Origin: Helichrysum umbraculigerum
Taxonomy: Eukaryota > Streptophyta > Magnoliopsida > Asterales > Asteraceae
DNA: 64,000 bases
Assembly: GCA_949592205.1 (NCBI GenBank)
Contig: CATIUR010000003.1
Location: 17,818,501-17,882,500, forward strand
Direction: 5' to 3'
How positions within the stretch are numbered: position 1 is the first letter of the stretch; each line of letters begins with the position of its first letter. The notes beneath the pieces are model-generated. The model had not been told where the DNA came from and searched no databases. It saw only the letters and a program-made list of their open reading frames with translations. The position numbers and the translations under genes were made by a program. Of this stretch, positions 1 to 11,832 are shown piece by piece.

Positions 1-171
1 TTTACCCTGAATCGCTTGGCGATTTCCTGTTTTTCATGCCCAGTCCAGTTGCTATCTATTCCTTATATATTTTATACACAATGCATATTTTTACTTATAG
101 TTACACATAATCAACTAATATAACACACACATATATATATATATAGGAGTTACAAAAATTTAGGATGTTAC
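1..171 (-). repeat. Truncated Ty3/gypsy LTR, 5' end in minus orientation
   Basis: The end ...ggatgttac and the run of acacataatcaa / atataacacacatatata resemble the upper end of the three LTRs at 13028, 19919 and 26808, so this is the first part of a related LTR read on the minus strand. A dyad AATCGC-TTG-GCGATT lies at 10-24, in the same relative place as the cgcgtcgcga dyad of those LTRs. The left side is cut by the window edge. The right side abuts an unrelated LTR-like segment without a visible target-site duplication. Confidence 0.6.
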
Positions 172-327
172 TGTCCTTTTTGGGTTTTCCTCAATAAACG
201 GTCAAGAGAAAGATGAAGGATAATATTAATTGTATTAATATTATAATTGTTTGGTTAATTAATAAATAGTTTATTAATTGAAAAATCAAAGTAAATTAAG
301 TTTGGCAGAAGATTCCAGAAACTGGAT

Positions 328-473
328 CCAACCGCCGGTTGGAAGGTCCAACCGCCGGTTGGGATTAAAGTTTCATAGGCGGTGCAAGTCGCAGACTTGG
401 AATACAAGACTGACAGCTCCAACCGCCGGTTGGAATGTCCAACCGCCGGTTGAAAGGTCCAACCGCCGGTTGG
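328..473. repeat. Five CCAACCGCCGGTTGG dyads at 20-bp spacing
   Basis: The dyad (arms CAACCG and CGGTTG around one base) occurs at 328, 348, 419, 439 and 459. The copies within each cluster start exactly 20 bp apart. The last copy ends about 40 bp before the TATA box. One copy (439) has lost its final G to A. The placement suggests a repeated protein-binding site in a promoter; that role is inference. Confidence 0.85.
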
Positions 474-511
474 GAGTCGAATTTAGCAAACCATAGGGTT
501 TCTTCCACAAC

Positions 512-519
512 TATAAATA
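512..519 (+). promoter_or_regulatory. TATA box of the LTR-like segment
   Basis: TATAAATA stands in the context aactataaatagggg, a textbook plant TATA box. It follows the dyad clusters. The transcription start would be expected about 30 bp downstream, near 545. Confidence 0.6.
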
Positions 520-866
520 GGGGTATCCTATACCTTCATAACATACGAATTAGATAAGAATTTTCAAGGGTTTTCGAAAATTCGACTTTCTCTTGGGTTT
601 TTGGGTGTGAAGCATTAGAGGTATTCTACTTTGGGTACTTGCCTCCAAGTAACGAAGCTCTGCTCGTTGTTCTGCTCGCGAGAAATAGGTTTTCTCTTAA
701 GGTTAGTGTTTTCCTTATATTCTCTTTGTCCAATTTATTCATTGTACTATGTTGTTTAAGTTAAAGATCCCTTAGGGTTTTAGTTTCCTAATTGCCTTAG
801 ATGATTTAAAGTTTTGTTATTCCGCTGCGTGTATAATAATCTAGTTAGGGAATAGAAAACCCAACA

Positions 867-3485
867 CGATCGAGGTTGCCTCCTGCGAGTGCCTAATCTA
901 CACTCGTTATGAACAAATGCTAATGTGTCCGTTTGACCAGCAGTCATGGTAGCGCGACTACCCCGGACAGGGATTGTCAATCCCAAATGGTACCATTCAC
1001 TAACATTCACGCTAAATCCATACTAACAAACTACGATGTGGAGGGCTTCATGATTAGGTAAAACAACTCATGCAGTCAATATATCGAGTTTAGTACTTGT
1101 GTTCAAATGTAAATGAAAACTGAGCATGTATTCCCACCCCTTGGTTAGAAACAGTAAAATGAGGAGCTATGAGACTCACCTGAGTCTAGTGTGTTTGCAA
1201 AGCAAGCAAGTATGATGTTGTACCAAATGAGTGTCCGTAGACTGTAACCTGTCGGGCGTTCAAAACGCGCAAGGTATTATGAGTGAGTAGATGTCTCAAC
1301 AGACCATCTATGTTAGTTGTTCATCAACTAGTTACGTCCAAATATTTGATTGTTTGTTTGAGTTTTGGAAACATGTACGGCCCGTTGGTGATGATTTGTA
1401 ATAATAATTCTTAAATCATTATTATTATGCGTTGTTTCATTGTATACTATCAAAGTATATGTTTCGTGTGTTGTATCGTATAAAAGTATTGAAGTTGTAT
1501 GAGTTCGACACTTAGTGTGAAAACTAGTTTTGGAGTTTCTATTTTAGGCGACACTCATAGCGTCACTTGGTAGCTATTGGCGATACTCAGGTAAGTGTCG
1601 CAGAAAATTGTAATCAGTGAGTATTGGCGTCACTAGGTTGCGGCACTAAGGTCCAGTGTCGGATGATGTTAACTTCTGATTTAGGCGCCACTTATAGTAG
1701 TGTCGGGTTAGGCCGTCACTTAGGGGTAGCTTCACTATGGCCGAGTGTCGCTAATAATAAGGTTCAGATATAAAGGGCGTCACTAGGGTGAGTGTCGCTG
1801 AAAACATATGTTTTCTGCGTCACTTAGGTTTGGTCAATTTCACACTTAATCGAAAACGTGGTCAACCATGACGGTTTGACCCGAGGCTTTTACCCAAGTC
1901 ATATTTCAGTTCATAGAGTTTATAAAATGTGTCGGTTCGTGTCGGAGTCATCCCGAGATGTCGGTTTTAAAACGCAACCTAAAACTTCAAGATTTCATAA
2001 TTTTCGGTTTTTGTCGGTTTATTTCACCATTTATTTTCTATAACTTCTAGTCCAAAGTAAGTTCCACAATTTTTACCAACTGATCATATGTATGTCTTGT
2101 TCCTAACATGATTTTTACGGTAATTATAGAGTTCATATAGATAGGTAATTAATTTCGCGAAAGAACCGTACTCGGTTTTCGAACACATGCAGACCAGTCT
2201 CAAAGATCCGTTTTTAACTGAAAATCCGTAAATTTCTGGAAAGAGCCATATGAAGAACTTTTTGTATATCTTTTCAATACGCAACTTTTAAAAAAATATT
2301 CGTTGTCTAACTCATCCTAGAACTCAAGTTATAGCCATTTTACTAAACTGACTTTTCTGGGCAGATTTATGCATGTTTGTATATGTTGTATAAAAACGTA
2401 TTTTAAGCTTATATTTGGACATAAACATGTTAATGGAGCAAGATAACATCAAAATAAGTAACATGCAAGTGTATTTTAGAGAGAGGAAGTGTTGGTTCTT
2501 ACAAAAATAAGATGGTGAAAAGATATAGATGATGAAGATGATGATGAGCTTGCTCTTGATTCCTCCTTGTTCTTCCTTTGCTTGATCCTTCTTCAAAGAT
2601 GATGAAGTTTGGTGAAAATAAGCAGATTCTGGGCTGTGGTGATGGTGAAGTCGATGGGAGAGAGAGAGTAGGGGAGGAAGTGTGTGAAAATGAAAGGAAT
2701 AAAAATGATAACAAGTGTTTGAGTGAGATTTTAGTCTTGCAAGTCCAAGAAGCAAAAGAGATGTATGGGGGAGTGATGGGCAGCCGATTTGGGGGCCCCA
2801 TTGGGTGGGGATTTGTGATTTTAACCTTGTTTCTAGACTGTGTTACGATCGGCGCTCGATTCTCGTTCGTTTCGACGTTTATTTAGACGTTAAACGTTTA
2901 ATACTCGCGTTTTAGATAACGATTCAAATCTCGATATTTTTGATTGAAGTATTTATTAAAATACTTAAAAACATTTATAAAAAATGTTCCATTAACTTGT
3001 CGGCCTCGATTTGCGTGTTTGTTTTACGAAGGTTTAATCGCGTAGCGTTTTAATTAGCCGTTTTTCGTTATCGATTTAAAATACGATATTTTAAATGAGA
3101 CTTTTACTTGAAATGATATATTTTAAACTTATAAAATATATTTTGGTTCTCATTTGATTGTCGGACGCGTTTCGCGTGTTTTCGTCGCGTTTGTGATACT
3201 TTATATGATACGTTTTACATGTTAAATATTATCAACATAATATTTAGAGATTTTTGAGTTTATTAAATAATTTCACATTATTTAACATTTTGTTCACCAA
3301 CGTCCGCATTTATAATGTATCGGAATCCATCTGATAGTATAATGTACGATTTAAACAAACCGCATACGTGTGTATATATAATAAATATATCAATACACAT
3401 AATGATACACATAATTAACCTTAATTACATGTATAAGTACTATGATTAGGCACTAATTACTAGCCCTAATTGGTTGGGTGTAACA
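867..3485 (-). repeat. Truncated Ty3/gypsy LTR (same broad type as 39120-42066), minus orientation
   Basis: Read on the minus strand this starts TGTTACACCC at 3485, like TGTAACAACCCC of the LTR at 39120. It shares with that LTR a CT-rich promoter-like tract (2500-2830 here), an AATAATAATT patch (about 1400-1432), the motif GACTCAGGTGAGTCTCA (antisense at about 1171-1186) and a GGGATTGACAATCCC-like stretch near 970. The 3' end is cut off at 867 where the copia-like segment begins. The short reading frames here are side effects of the CT-rich tract. Confidence 0.65.
1545..1830. repeat. GGCGACACT / AGTGTCGC inverted half-site cluster
   Basis: About a dozen variants of GCGTCACT, GCGACACT and AGTGTCGC lie in both orientations in under 300 bp. 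They can pair into several stem-loops, for example GGCGTCACT...AGTGTCGCT near 1780-1800. They sit upstream of the AATAATAATT patch, as does the TGTGTCG array in the LTR at 39120, and share its GTGTCG/CGACAC core. Confidence 0.6.
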
Positions 3486-4046
3486 AAACTTTTTTCACCC
3501 ATCTCCCTACCGCTGACAGCATGATGACAGGAAGTCAGGAACTTCGACGATGGGAAGTCCGGCAAGATCTATTTCAATGGCGAGGCCATGATTTTAAGTC
3601 ACTGGTTTCATGAGATAGAAAATATTGTCACAACAACATACATATCAATTATAACTTAAAAGTTAATTACTAACCTTATTGTATTTTGTATTAAACCAAC
3701 TAATCATGGCATCAAGCTAATATATTTAGAATAACTGAAAAAACAAGCTGGTTTTATGAAAATTTGAATTATTAAAAAACTACAAAATTTATTTATAAAG
3801 CATAAAACTTAAAATATTTATAATTGTAGAGTCCTATGCAGCATAAATTGATAGATTGGAAAATTATACATAGAAACCTGGAGTTAACATGAGAAATTGA
3901 AAAATTAGGTAAATATTAGGCAACGAATGATAAAATTTGAGATTGATTTTGCAATATATTAATTAGAAAATAAAACGATGAAGAATATTTACTAATTTAA
4001 ATTAGATAGGTATAAACACGTAACATCTCTCCTATCTTATAATATA
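3486..4046. other. Unassigned AT-rich stretch
   Basis: It lies between the 5' end of one LTR (3485) and the probable 3' end of the next (about 4047). About 100 bp at 3500-3600 are less AT-rich but give no protein I recognise. The rest is simple AT-rich sequence. No gene, repeat unit or regulatory site can be supported. Confidence 0.5.
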
Positions 4047-6060
4047 TAACGCCCTCTAATTTCAAGACCATTTTTTTAATACCGAAAGCGCATATTTAAA
4101 TAATTACATCTTAGATTGCATATAATTACATTCCAAAAGTGCAATCTACATAACATGATCCATAAAGTCCAGTTTACCATAGTCACTACAAACATTAAGT
4201 TTCAGGTATTAAACAATCTCAAAACACAATGTTAGATCATTAACATATTTATCTAAATCAGAGTGGGAGCCGTCAAACATTCCATTCCACAAATCAACTT
4301 CTTGCCCACCCACTAACAAAAGATTAACCTGCAAGAAGTAATTGAGGGGGATTAGCACAAAGCTAAGTGAATAGATCCATAACTATCAACCTAACTCAGA
4401 TTAACAATTATTTACAGCTAAGCATCATAAACAACTAGCTTCAAAGAGGATCGGTGGTCCTTGTACCCTACTGCCGCGGTGGCCCTCAAATAACACTTAC
4501 AACCAACTGAAGGTCAATTCAATGGTCTAACCGATAGTTTGGTACTATTACTGCTTACAACACCAATTCAATAAACAACAAATGTATAAAGCACTAATGT
4601 TGTCTAAGTAATAGTACCCAAACCCAATCCCTGTTGACCTCTGAAAGAAATCACATAATCCATAGTCATCATGGCAATATGCTAACCAAACAATGTATAA
4701 CAGTAAAATCACGTTTACCCATTGTAACCAAGTTGTTACAACTAATTTAGACTGAGAGTCATTGATCCACTCACCGTTACCTCAGTCGCCCACTCAGAAT
4801 TCTTATATTACTGAGTCTTCGGTTGATCTGAGAACAAACAGAATAATGAGTTAGTGACTTACTAATTATTAATTAAATTACAAAATATCATACAAATAAA
4901 TAATACATATTTTTCCCATACAAACTTAAATCATTACATATTAAATCTTTAACAAATAAAATATACTCTGGTTCCACATCACTTAAATATCAGTGACTTA
5001 AAACACAGATACCCAAAAAGAAATCAAATATCATCAAACATACCCGATCGGGTCACTGGCCACACCCGGTTGGGTCACTAGCCATACCCGATCAGGTCAC
5101 TAGTCATACCCGGTCGGGTCACTAAGAAAATTCTGAGATTTTAATTTAAGTCCCGTGCTGTAATCATTTTGTTCTAATTCACGCGATCGGCTAAATTTAC
5201 GCTATCGGGTATCGCTACATACCCGTCCGGGTGAGGTTAAAAACCCAGAAACCAATGACTTGTAGCTTTACAGCACGAACTCAAACCCAAATTCAATCAT
5301 CTAAACATCATCAAACCCAGATTTTAACTTCATCTACCACATTTATGACCTCCAATAAACCTCATGTAACAATAACAACAACATGCATCACTCAAATTCC
5401 TTTCCCTAACATAACCCAATGATTCAATCAAAACCATTTCACACATTCATACATAAAGCATATGAAATTAGGGAAGAACAAGAATATGATGATAGTGAAT
5501 CAACAATTTCAGTGACAATTACTCATTCATGCATAAATTCTCATACATACATAAATTCTTAGTCTAATTCATCAAATAAGCTCATAAGGTCAAGACAAGT
5601 AACTTACAACAAAATGGAGAAAAGGGATGAACTAGATGATGAAGATGAAGAAGAATTCAGTTGTATACTCAAAATCACAGCTCACTTCTTGACTGAATCA
5701 GATTTGTAATTTCTTTTGGAGTATATGTGTGTTTCTCGAGAGTAAAATGAATTTTGAGGAAATGAAAATAAGTTAGGTCGGGTTCTCCCAACCGACCCCA
5801 ATATAGTTAGTATAAATTATTCCCTTCTAAGCCTATTGTCTGCAAACTAAAAAACATTTGCGAGAATAAATCTTTTATGTTACCGACATCTACAACAATT
5901 TAAAAGAAACAATATTTTATCATCCACAATAAGTCATGTAACCATTTGACCTATTATTTTCAATAACCAAATAATATAAATTATTTATAACACAATTAAA
6001 TAACAAAATAAAATAAGGAAATTACCACATTACTCCTAGGCCCATAAAGAGGATGTTACA
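4047..6060 (-). repeat. 3' LTR of a decayed chromovirus, minus orientation
   Basis: The upper end is ...gaggatgttaca (minus strand TGTAACATCC). It follows directly, in minus sense, a polypurine tract AAGGAGGGAAGA (rc of 6061-6073) and a pol 3' end, which marks it as the 3' LTR. The lower end, near tataacgccctctaa, is inferred from the tgaaacgcccc ends of related LTRs and is uncertain by several bases. It holds the ACCCGATCGGGT repeats and a second dyad GGTCGG...CCGACC at 5776-5797. Confidence 0.6.
5042..5119. repeat. Four ACCCGATCGGGT-type dyads at 22-bp period
   Basis: Near-palindromic 12-mers start at 5042, 5064, 5086 and 5108 (ACCCGATCGGGT, ACCCGGTTGGGT, ACCCGATCAGGT, ACCCGGTCGGGT). Each is followed by CACT(A/G)G or similar, so the true unit is 22 bp. 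More degenerate copies follow at about 5180-5235. Confidence 0.8.
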
Positions 6061-6072
6061 AATCTTCCCTCC

Positions 6073-7336
6073 TTAAGGAGATTTCGTCCCCGAAATCTTG
6101 CCATGCCCAAAAAGACTAGGATAACGCGTCCTCATGCTAGACTCGGTCTCCCACGTAAGGTTTGGACCCAAACTATGATTCCACTTAACAAACACCATGG
6201 GAATATCCTTCTTTCGAAGTTTAGTCACCTTACGGTCTAAAAGCTCTACGGGTTCCTCTACTAGTCTATGACTTTGGTCAACGCGTAAGTCTTGCAATGG
6301 AAGAATTTGGGATTGGTCCTCCACATTACATTTCCTTAAATAGCACACATTAAAAGTATCATAACTCAGGAGGAAGATCAAGTGTCACCGTTTGATCGTC
6401 AACTACTTGTCGAATTCTAAATGGCCCAATATACCTAGGAGCAAGTTTACCACGCTTACCAAACCGAATCACACCCTTCCAAGGTGAGACCTTCAAATAA
6501 ACCAATTCACCTACATCAAATGAAACTGGGCGATGACGTGGATCGGCATACTGTTTCTGTCTATCACGGGCAGCTTTCAATTTCTCACGAGCAATAGCCA
6601 CCTTATCTGCAGTAATCTGAACAATATCTGGACCCGCAAACTGCTTTTCACCATCCTCTAACCAACAAGTAGGTGTTCTACAACGACGCCCATATAACAT
6701 CTCATACGGAAGCATACCAATACTCGAGTGATAAGAATTATTATATGCAAATTCAATCAATGGTAGGTGTGAATCCCAAGACCCACCATATTTCAACACG
6801 CAAGCACGCAAAATATCCTCCAAAGTCTGAATGGTGCGTTCTGACTGACCGTCCGTCTGAGGGTGATAAGCTGTACTAAAATTGATTCTAGTACCCAATT
6901 CTCGTTGCAAACTCTGCCAAAACCCAGACACAAACCGAGAATCTCTGTCTGTAACAATAGACAACCGAAATCCCATGTCTCGAAACAATCTCATTAATGT
7001 ACAATTGCGCCAATTTACTCAAGGATGACGTCTCACTAGTAGCAAGAAAGTGAGCACTCTGTCAATCTGTCCACAATCACCCAAATCATATCATTACCCT
7101 TAACTGTCCACGAAAATTTAGTTACAAAATCCATCGTTATGTGCTCCCATTTCCACTCGGGAATCTGAAGTTGTTTCAATGATCCATATGGTTTCTAGTG
7201 TTCGGCTTTCACTTGAGAGCATATGTGACAAGATTCCACACATCGAGCTACATCCGATTTCAAAGTAGGCCACCAATACAACGGTTTCAAATCATTATAC
7301 ATCTTTGTACTCCCAGGGTGAACCGATAAGGTTCAT
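6073..7336 (-). pseudogene. Chromovirus pol fragment: integrase, GPY/F and chromodomain (broken)
   Basis: The 3' third of a Ty3/gypsy Pol is readable in pieces on the minus strand. First comes the integrase zinc region (HPGSTKMY...WW...C-x2-C) at about 7210-7330. The DDE core follows, with TMDFVTK near 7125, then VTDRDSRF and AYHPQTDGQSERT in the open stretch 6359-6994. A GPY/F motif (PRYIGPF) comes next, and finally a chromodomain-like end (FVKWNHSLGPNLTWE) in 6073-6381. Breaks: a stop replaces the residue after QVKAEH near 7190, frameshifts lie between 6995 and 7110, and a small deletion near 6375 shifts the frame just before the chromodomain. Everything upstream of the zinc region is missing, replaced at about 7337 by an unrelated LTR. 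It cannot encode an active enzyme. Confidence 0.8.
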
Positions 7337-10300
7337 AAAACACTTGCCTATGGACTGGTGGACACCCGTCGGGTAATCGGGTACCCGCTGGGTAAAGTGG
7401 ACGTTTGGCAAGGGTACTCGCTTGGTAGCCGGGTTACCCTTCGGGTAGACTGAAGACACTCCAAAATCAATTTGTACTGTCTCATTTTACAAAGGGCTTA
7501 CCCGGTTGGGGGATGGGTAGCCAGTCCGGGTAAGTGCAGTTAGGTACCCTACCCACTGGGAAATGATCCTGCATAGCAGCCTTAATTTTAACCGAAATTA
7601 AAATGCGCACAACTTTTAACTTGGTAACTTTCAAAATACCAAAGCTTGCAAATTCGCTTCATTTGACATAGCAAACACTTTTCATCCGACACTTTTCCAA
7701 AACTTGCAACAACCATGGATTCGGACTTTTAAAAACTAAAACGACCACTTAAACACCGTTTATAATAAAACTTGAAATTACTTTCTTTTCACCAAAAATC
7801 TGGACATACACAGATCACATCCATAGTTTTAACATTCTTATACACAACTAATTCAACCAAACCCACTAATTTCAACAAGCTTATCGACACGACCCATTTT
7901 GACACCATTATATGACCACTTGACAACTAAACACTTGACGCCCTACCTTCAACATTATTAAGCTTCATAAAACAACGTTTGGGACGATTTATGCAAGTAG
8001 CATCATAACGATAATTTAAAATAAAGGTAACTTGCCAAACTCGCTTTGAGCAAGTATGATCCACACCATGATTTAGCAACCTTCTTTCCGCCCCTATGTC
8101 CATTTCTCTATATAGAACCACTTGTACCTAAAAACATCAAACAACTTAAGGGGTAAGCCATTAAAGTTTAGTGAGTTTATGAGCAATTAAACAAGCATAA
8201 AACAACTTTCAAATAACAATTTGGGCAATGTAGAGATTTTAACCACTTTGGCGGATCCGCTTTCAACTTCTACTTAGCACCGTACAATATCAAGCACAAG
8301 TGCTACAACAACATCATGTGCAATGTCAAGCACTATATATATAAACCAAATTGTGTGCAATATCAAGCACCATGTATAACAAATATCAAGCACTATGAAC
8401 AACGACCAAAGTAAGTGCAATATCAAACACTCTACACAACAACTATGCCAAGTGCAATGTGAAGCACCCGGCTCAACTACTAAAGCTAACATAAGTTAGC
8501 AATTCTCTACAATTGCTCATTCCATATAATTCAACAATAATCAAAAAACTCTTTCAACAATTAACAATAATTAATAACAACTAACAATCATCAACAATAG
8601 CTACAACAATAGTAGCAACATCAACCATAACAAAAGTATGAATAACAATAAAAACAACTACAACTTCAACTTTGACTAGCTAAAAGCTAGAATTCACATA
8701 ACAACTTCACTAACACAATGCTAGAAATCTCTACTTTGCAAACAACTTGAAATTTAATAATTAACAACTTGTAATTATAAACACCACTCGGTCATGTGAA
8801 ACCTCTTACACTTATGTAATCCGGAATCACATAACCTTTACTTGTTTAACCCCCATAACACTCACCTTGGCAATTTAGAGCACAATAATTCTTCAACGAT
8901 ATGTCACCATTCACTTAGTACCTAGAAATCAACATATACATATACATATAATTCAACGAAATATTTAGAAATCTCATAGCATCATATATAACTTTTCACT
9001 ATTAATTCACCCCTTTTATATATTTTGACCCGTTCGACTTTCAAATTATATTAACCATCACTTTATCAACTTAATCCAAATATCACTATGATTATGTAAA
9101 TTACCACTTTATCTATCAAATTACACTTCTCAATTCATTATTATAAGTTAACTTCCATTTATGCATCTTATTACATTAAATAAGCACTTTACAACATTTT
9201 TACTATGTTTCATAAAAGCTGGACATCAGCTATTTAGTTTACTTTTCGACCAACTTAAAATCAGATATGGGCACCAAGGCCATAACCAACATAAAGTAGA
9301 CTTTCCCACCTTTCCAACAATATATCGCACATAAAAAATGGAGTTACGGTTTATCTTTTATGATCATTTCAAAACAACCATTATTCTGCATATATGCTGT
9401 CCAAAAATGAGATTTTAACAACAAAGACTTAATTCAATCCAACTTAATGTTTATTTTCACCATTGGAAAGCATACAACTTTTTGATATACTTATGTTCAA
9501 TTAAAACAACTTTACATCTTTTAAATCATCATCTTATACACAAACTTGACATCATTATACTTGATTTAGTAAAATTCCATTATTGGCTTTATCTAATCAA
9601 CTTCATCTTCTCCAACCTATTAAAATCTCTTAATCATCATATTCATCATCAAAACAACTTCTTTAATTTACTAACTAGTGGATTATATTTACTTATATGA
9701 GATTTTAACTTTCAACCTAGCTTTGAATCATCAACAACAACTTCTATATCTTCATTAACATCAATTTTCTACAAACCCACTTTGAACATAATCTTCTTTA
9801 TTTACAAAATCAACACCTTAATTCAATTACTTCTATTACCATCTAATTAGGGGTTCTTACACACACAAAATCATACTATAATTCAAACCCTAGGTGCAAA
9901 TCAACTATTTCATGATTTCATCTCAATTTCATCACTTTCCCCCAATTTCTAGGTTAAATTAACAAGATTACATACATACCTTGGGTTGAGGATGATTAAT
10001 AGAGCTTCAATTTGATGATTTAAGCTTTGATTTTCCAGTCTCTTTTTCCTGGCTCCCTCTCTCGCATGACTATCTCTCTCTATTTCTTTCTGGAATGATT
10101 TTTGAAGATTTCTGGAATATGTATGCATATATCGTACGTATGTATGTATATAGATAGATAGATAGATATATGTTTGTTCCAATTTAAATCCCTTACAATT
10201 GTAAATTCATACATCTAGCCCTTCAGGTCCTAATTCTGCAAATATACCACTTAACTAGTTGTTTTTTAAATTTTGTTATTTAAAGAATTTTAAACACTTC

Positions 10301-10384
10301 ACAAATTATTAAATTTACACAACAATCTTATAAAGTAATGTATTTATGCGTATTATTATACTACTTAAATATTCTAGGTGTTAC
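7337..10384 (-). repeat. Diverged LTR related to the 37408/52016 LTR family, minus orientation
   Basis: The upper end ...attctaggtgttaca at 10384 is a minus-strand TGTAACACC start. Shared landmarks with the LTR at 52016-54751 are the gcgatttat(a/g)caagt(g/a) block near 7985, the cttagtgag/ttagtgag block near 8170, and the agcttcaattt...tggaata..tttgaag block near 9995-10110. The lower end is not clean, so it is probably truncated. A GC-rich repeat cluster lies at 7365-7560. Otherwise it is a long AT-rich stretch with no genes. Confidence 0.55.
7365..7560. repeat. CCCGTCGGGTA / GGGTACCCG repeat cluster
   Basis: Irregular repeats of ACCCG(N)CGGGT, GGGTACCCGCTGGGTA and TACCC..GGGTA type are concentrated here and absent from the rest of the LTR. 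They are near-palindromic and resemble the ACCCGATCGGGT family of 5042-5119 in composition, but the LTR is different. Confidence 0.6.
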
Positions 10385-11832
10385 AAAATTATAATATGAA
10401 TTATACCTCTCCTCATCCGATAAATATGATCTCAATCAAAATTGTCCTTTCATTGTCGTCTTCGTCTCTAATCTCCATCATTCTCTCTTTATCATTCAGC
10501 TTCGTCACTTCCAGGTAAACTAATTATTCTCTGTTGGTGGTGTTGTTTGAGAATTTCTCTTGTTGTTGTTTTTGTTCTAAACTAGAGTTTTGGTTTGGTT
10601 TTGGAAGCTTTAATTTCGTGATTTTTCTGTGGGTTAGGCATGCTATGTGTTTGATAAAATGTGTGAATGAAAAGTTGCATCTTAGTTTTTGTATTTTGTA
10701 TTTAGTTTAGATTTAAACTTTTAAAGGGATACTTTGGTGGAAGAATTTGATGCTACATTATCAAGTACATGCACTTAAGTTTTAGTTTTGATCTTAAAAA
10801 CTCATATCAGTGAGTGTTTATTATCTCTTCATGAAAAGCTGATTTATTTAATTTGCTTATTATCTCTTTATTGACATGTGATGTAACTTTTTTGCCATCA
10901 TTTAAACTATTGCAGGAGTGTGGTGAAGAAGCTTGAATATCCAAATAATTTAGAGCTGCCAACCTGAGTTTGTCAAATGGCTTTGCGTGTCTTCTTTAAG
11001 TGTACAGACATTTAGCTTGATGAGCTGCATTGGTTGCCCCACTAACAATACTTAGCAAGTCATTTTAAGAACAGAATCATGAAGTAAACCGAAAGGGAAG
11101 TTCAAACCATTATATTGAAAAAGAAGTTGAATCGTGTGTACTTACTCAAGCTCTATATCTCTATTCTTTGACAGTTTCGTTTCATGTTTCTTTGATAGTG
11201 TTGTGAGCAGATATTGGAAATTCACAGATGGTGGGACTTGATTTAATGGCAGCTTTGAAATCAGCGTTTCATGAGTTTTATAACTCATATTTGATTACGA
11301 GAACTTTCAAAATTAAAGCTCTTTTGAGTACATGTAGTAGAATGTTTTAAATTTTAAAGTTGGGATCTCTGTTTTGGGCGCATGTTCTGCATTTTTTTGG
11401 TTTGGTAATCATGTTTAATATGTGGTATGTAAAATAGTTTTTAGTAGTAGTAAACTATTAGAACACGCTAAAATCTTAACATTGACATTTTTCTAATTGA
11501 GTCCACTTGTGCACAAGGTCTCCAGATGAAAGTATTTGGATTTGCACACAAGTTGTAATATTAGAGGTTGCATGATTACATTTATATGTCGGGTTCTTCA
11601 ATAGGTTTAGTCCAAAAACGGGGGCTATAGAGTATAGACAATATGTTTGATCTTTACCATGCCACATTTTAGATCTGGCCCTCTTTTGCCTATGTGATAG
11701 ATGGGTTGGAATTCACATGGTTTCTTTGTATAGGTAATATGTTTGTAGGTTCATATACTTTTTGTGATGTATAGATCATTTTTTTCCAGTAACTTTAATC
11801 ATAGGTTCTAATGGATCCGAAGGTTTCTTTTG
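10385..11832 (+). other. Single-copy-looking island, left half
   Basis: This is the only long stretch left of 30175 without transposon hallmarks. It holds a possible spliced small ORF (10426-10967), T-rich intron-like sequence with a canonical donor (10515) and acceptor (10915), and near its end another acceptor-like site (ttttttccag, ending 11789). A solo LTR inserted at 11833 separates it from its right half at 30175. Several short ORFs here, such as 11476-11667 minus, have no recognisable features. Confidence 0.45.
10426..10967 (+). CDS. Possible spliced small protein (46 aa), unknown
   Basis: I do not recognise this gene. An ATG at 10426 opens a reading frame into a donor AG|GTAAAC at 10514/10515. 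After a 401-bp T-rich intron it continues from an acceptor TTGCAG|G at 10916 to TGA at 10965-10967. The joined frame gives 46 residues. The first 28 or so are hydrophobic and Ser/Ile/Leu-rich (starting MISIKIVLSLSSSS), like a signal peptide or signal anchor, followed by a short charged tail (SVVKKLEYPNN). The exon 1 context and intron resemble an ordinary plant first intron. It could equally be an upstream ORF in the 5' leader of a longer or non-coding transcript. No transcript evidence is available. Confidence 0.3.

Larger units (their letters stand above)
172..866 (+). repeat. Possible solo LTR with its own promoter (copia-like ends)
   Basis: The segment begins TGTCC..TGGGTTTTC and ends GAAAACCCAACA, giving imperfect TG...CA inverted ends of copia style. 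It contains a strong TATA box (512-519) preceded by five GC-rich dyads. No ORF of note is present; the short reading frame at 278-496 only reads through the dyads. I found no matching 5-bp duplication on the two sides, so it may be a recombined or truncated copy. It could also be the promoter-proximal part of another LTR family. Confidence 0.35.

Noticed and set aside
278..496. 72-residue ORF with repeated QPPVGRSNRR-like units
   Set aside because: The repeat is the translation of the CCAACCGCCGGTTGG DNA dyads upstream of a TATA box.
2499..2886. ORFs on both strands with Ser/Pro/His-rich products
   Set aside because: They fall in the CT-rich tract of a truncated LTR and have no conserved motif.
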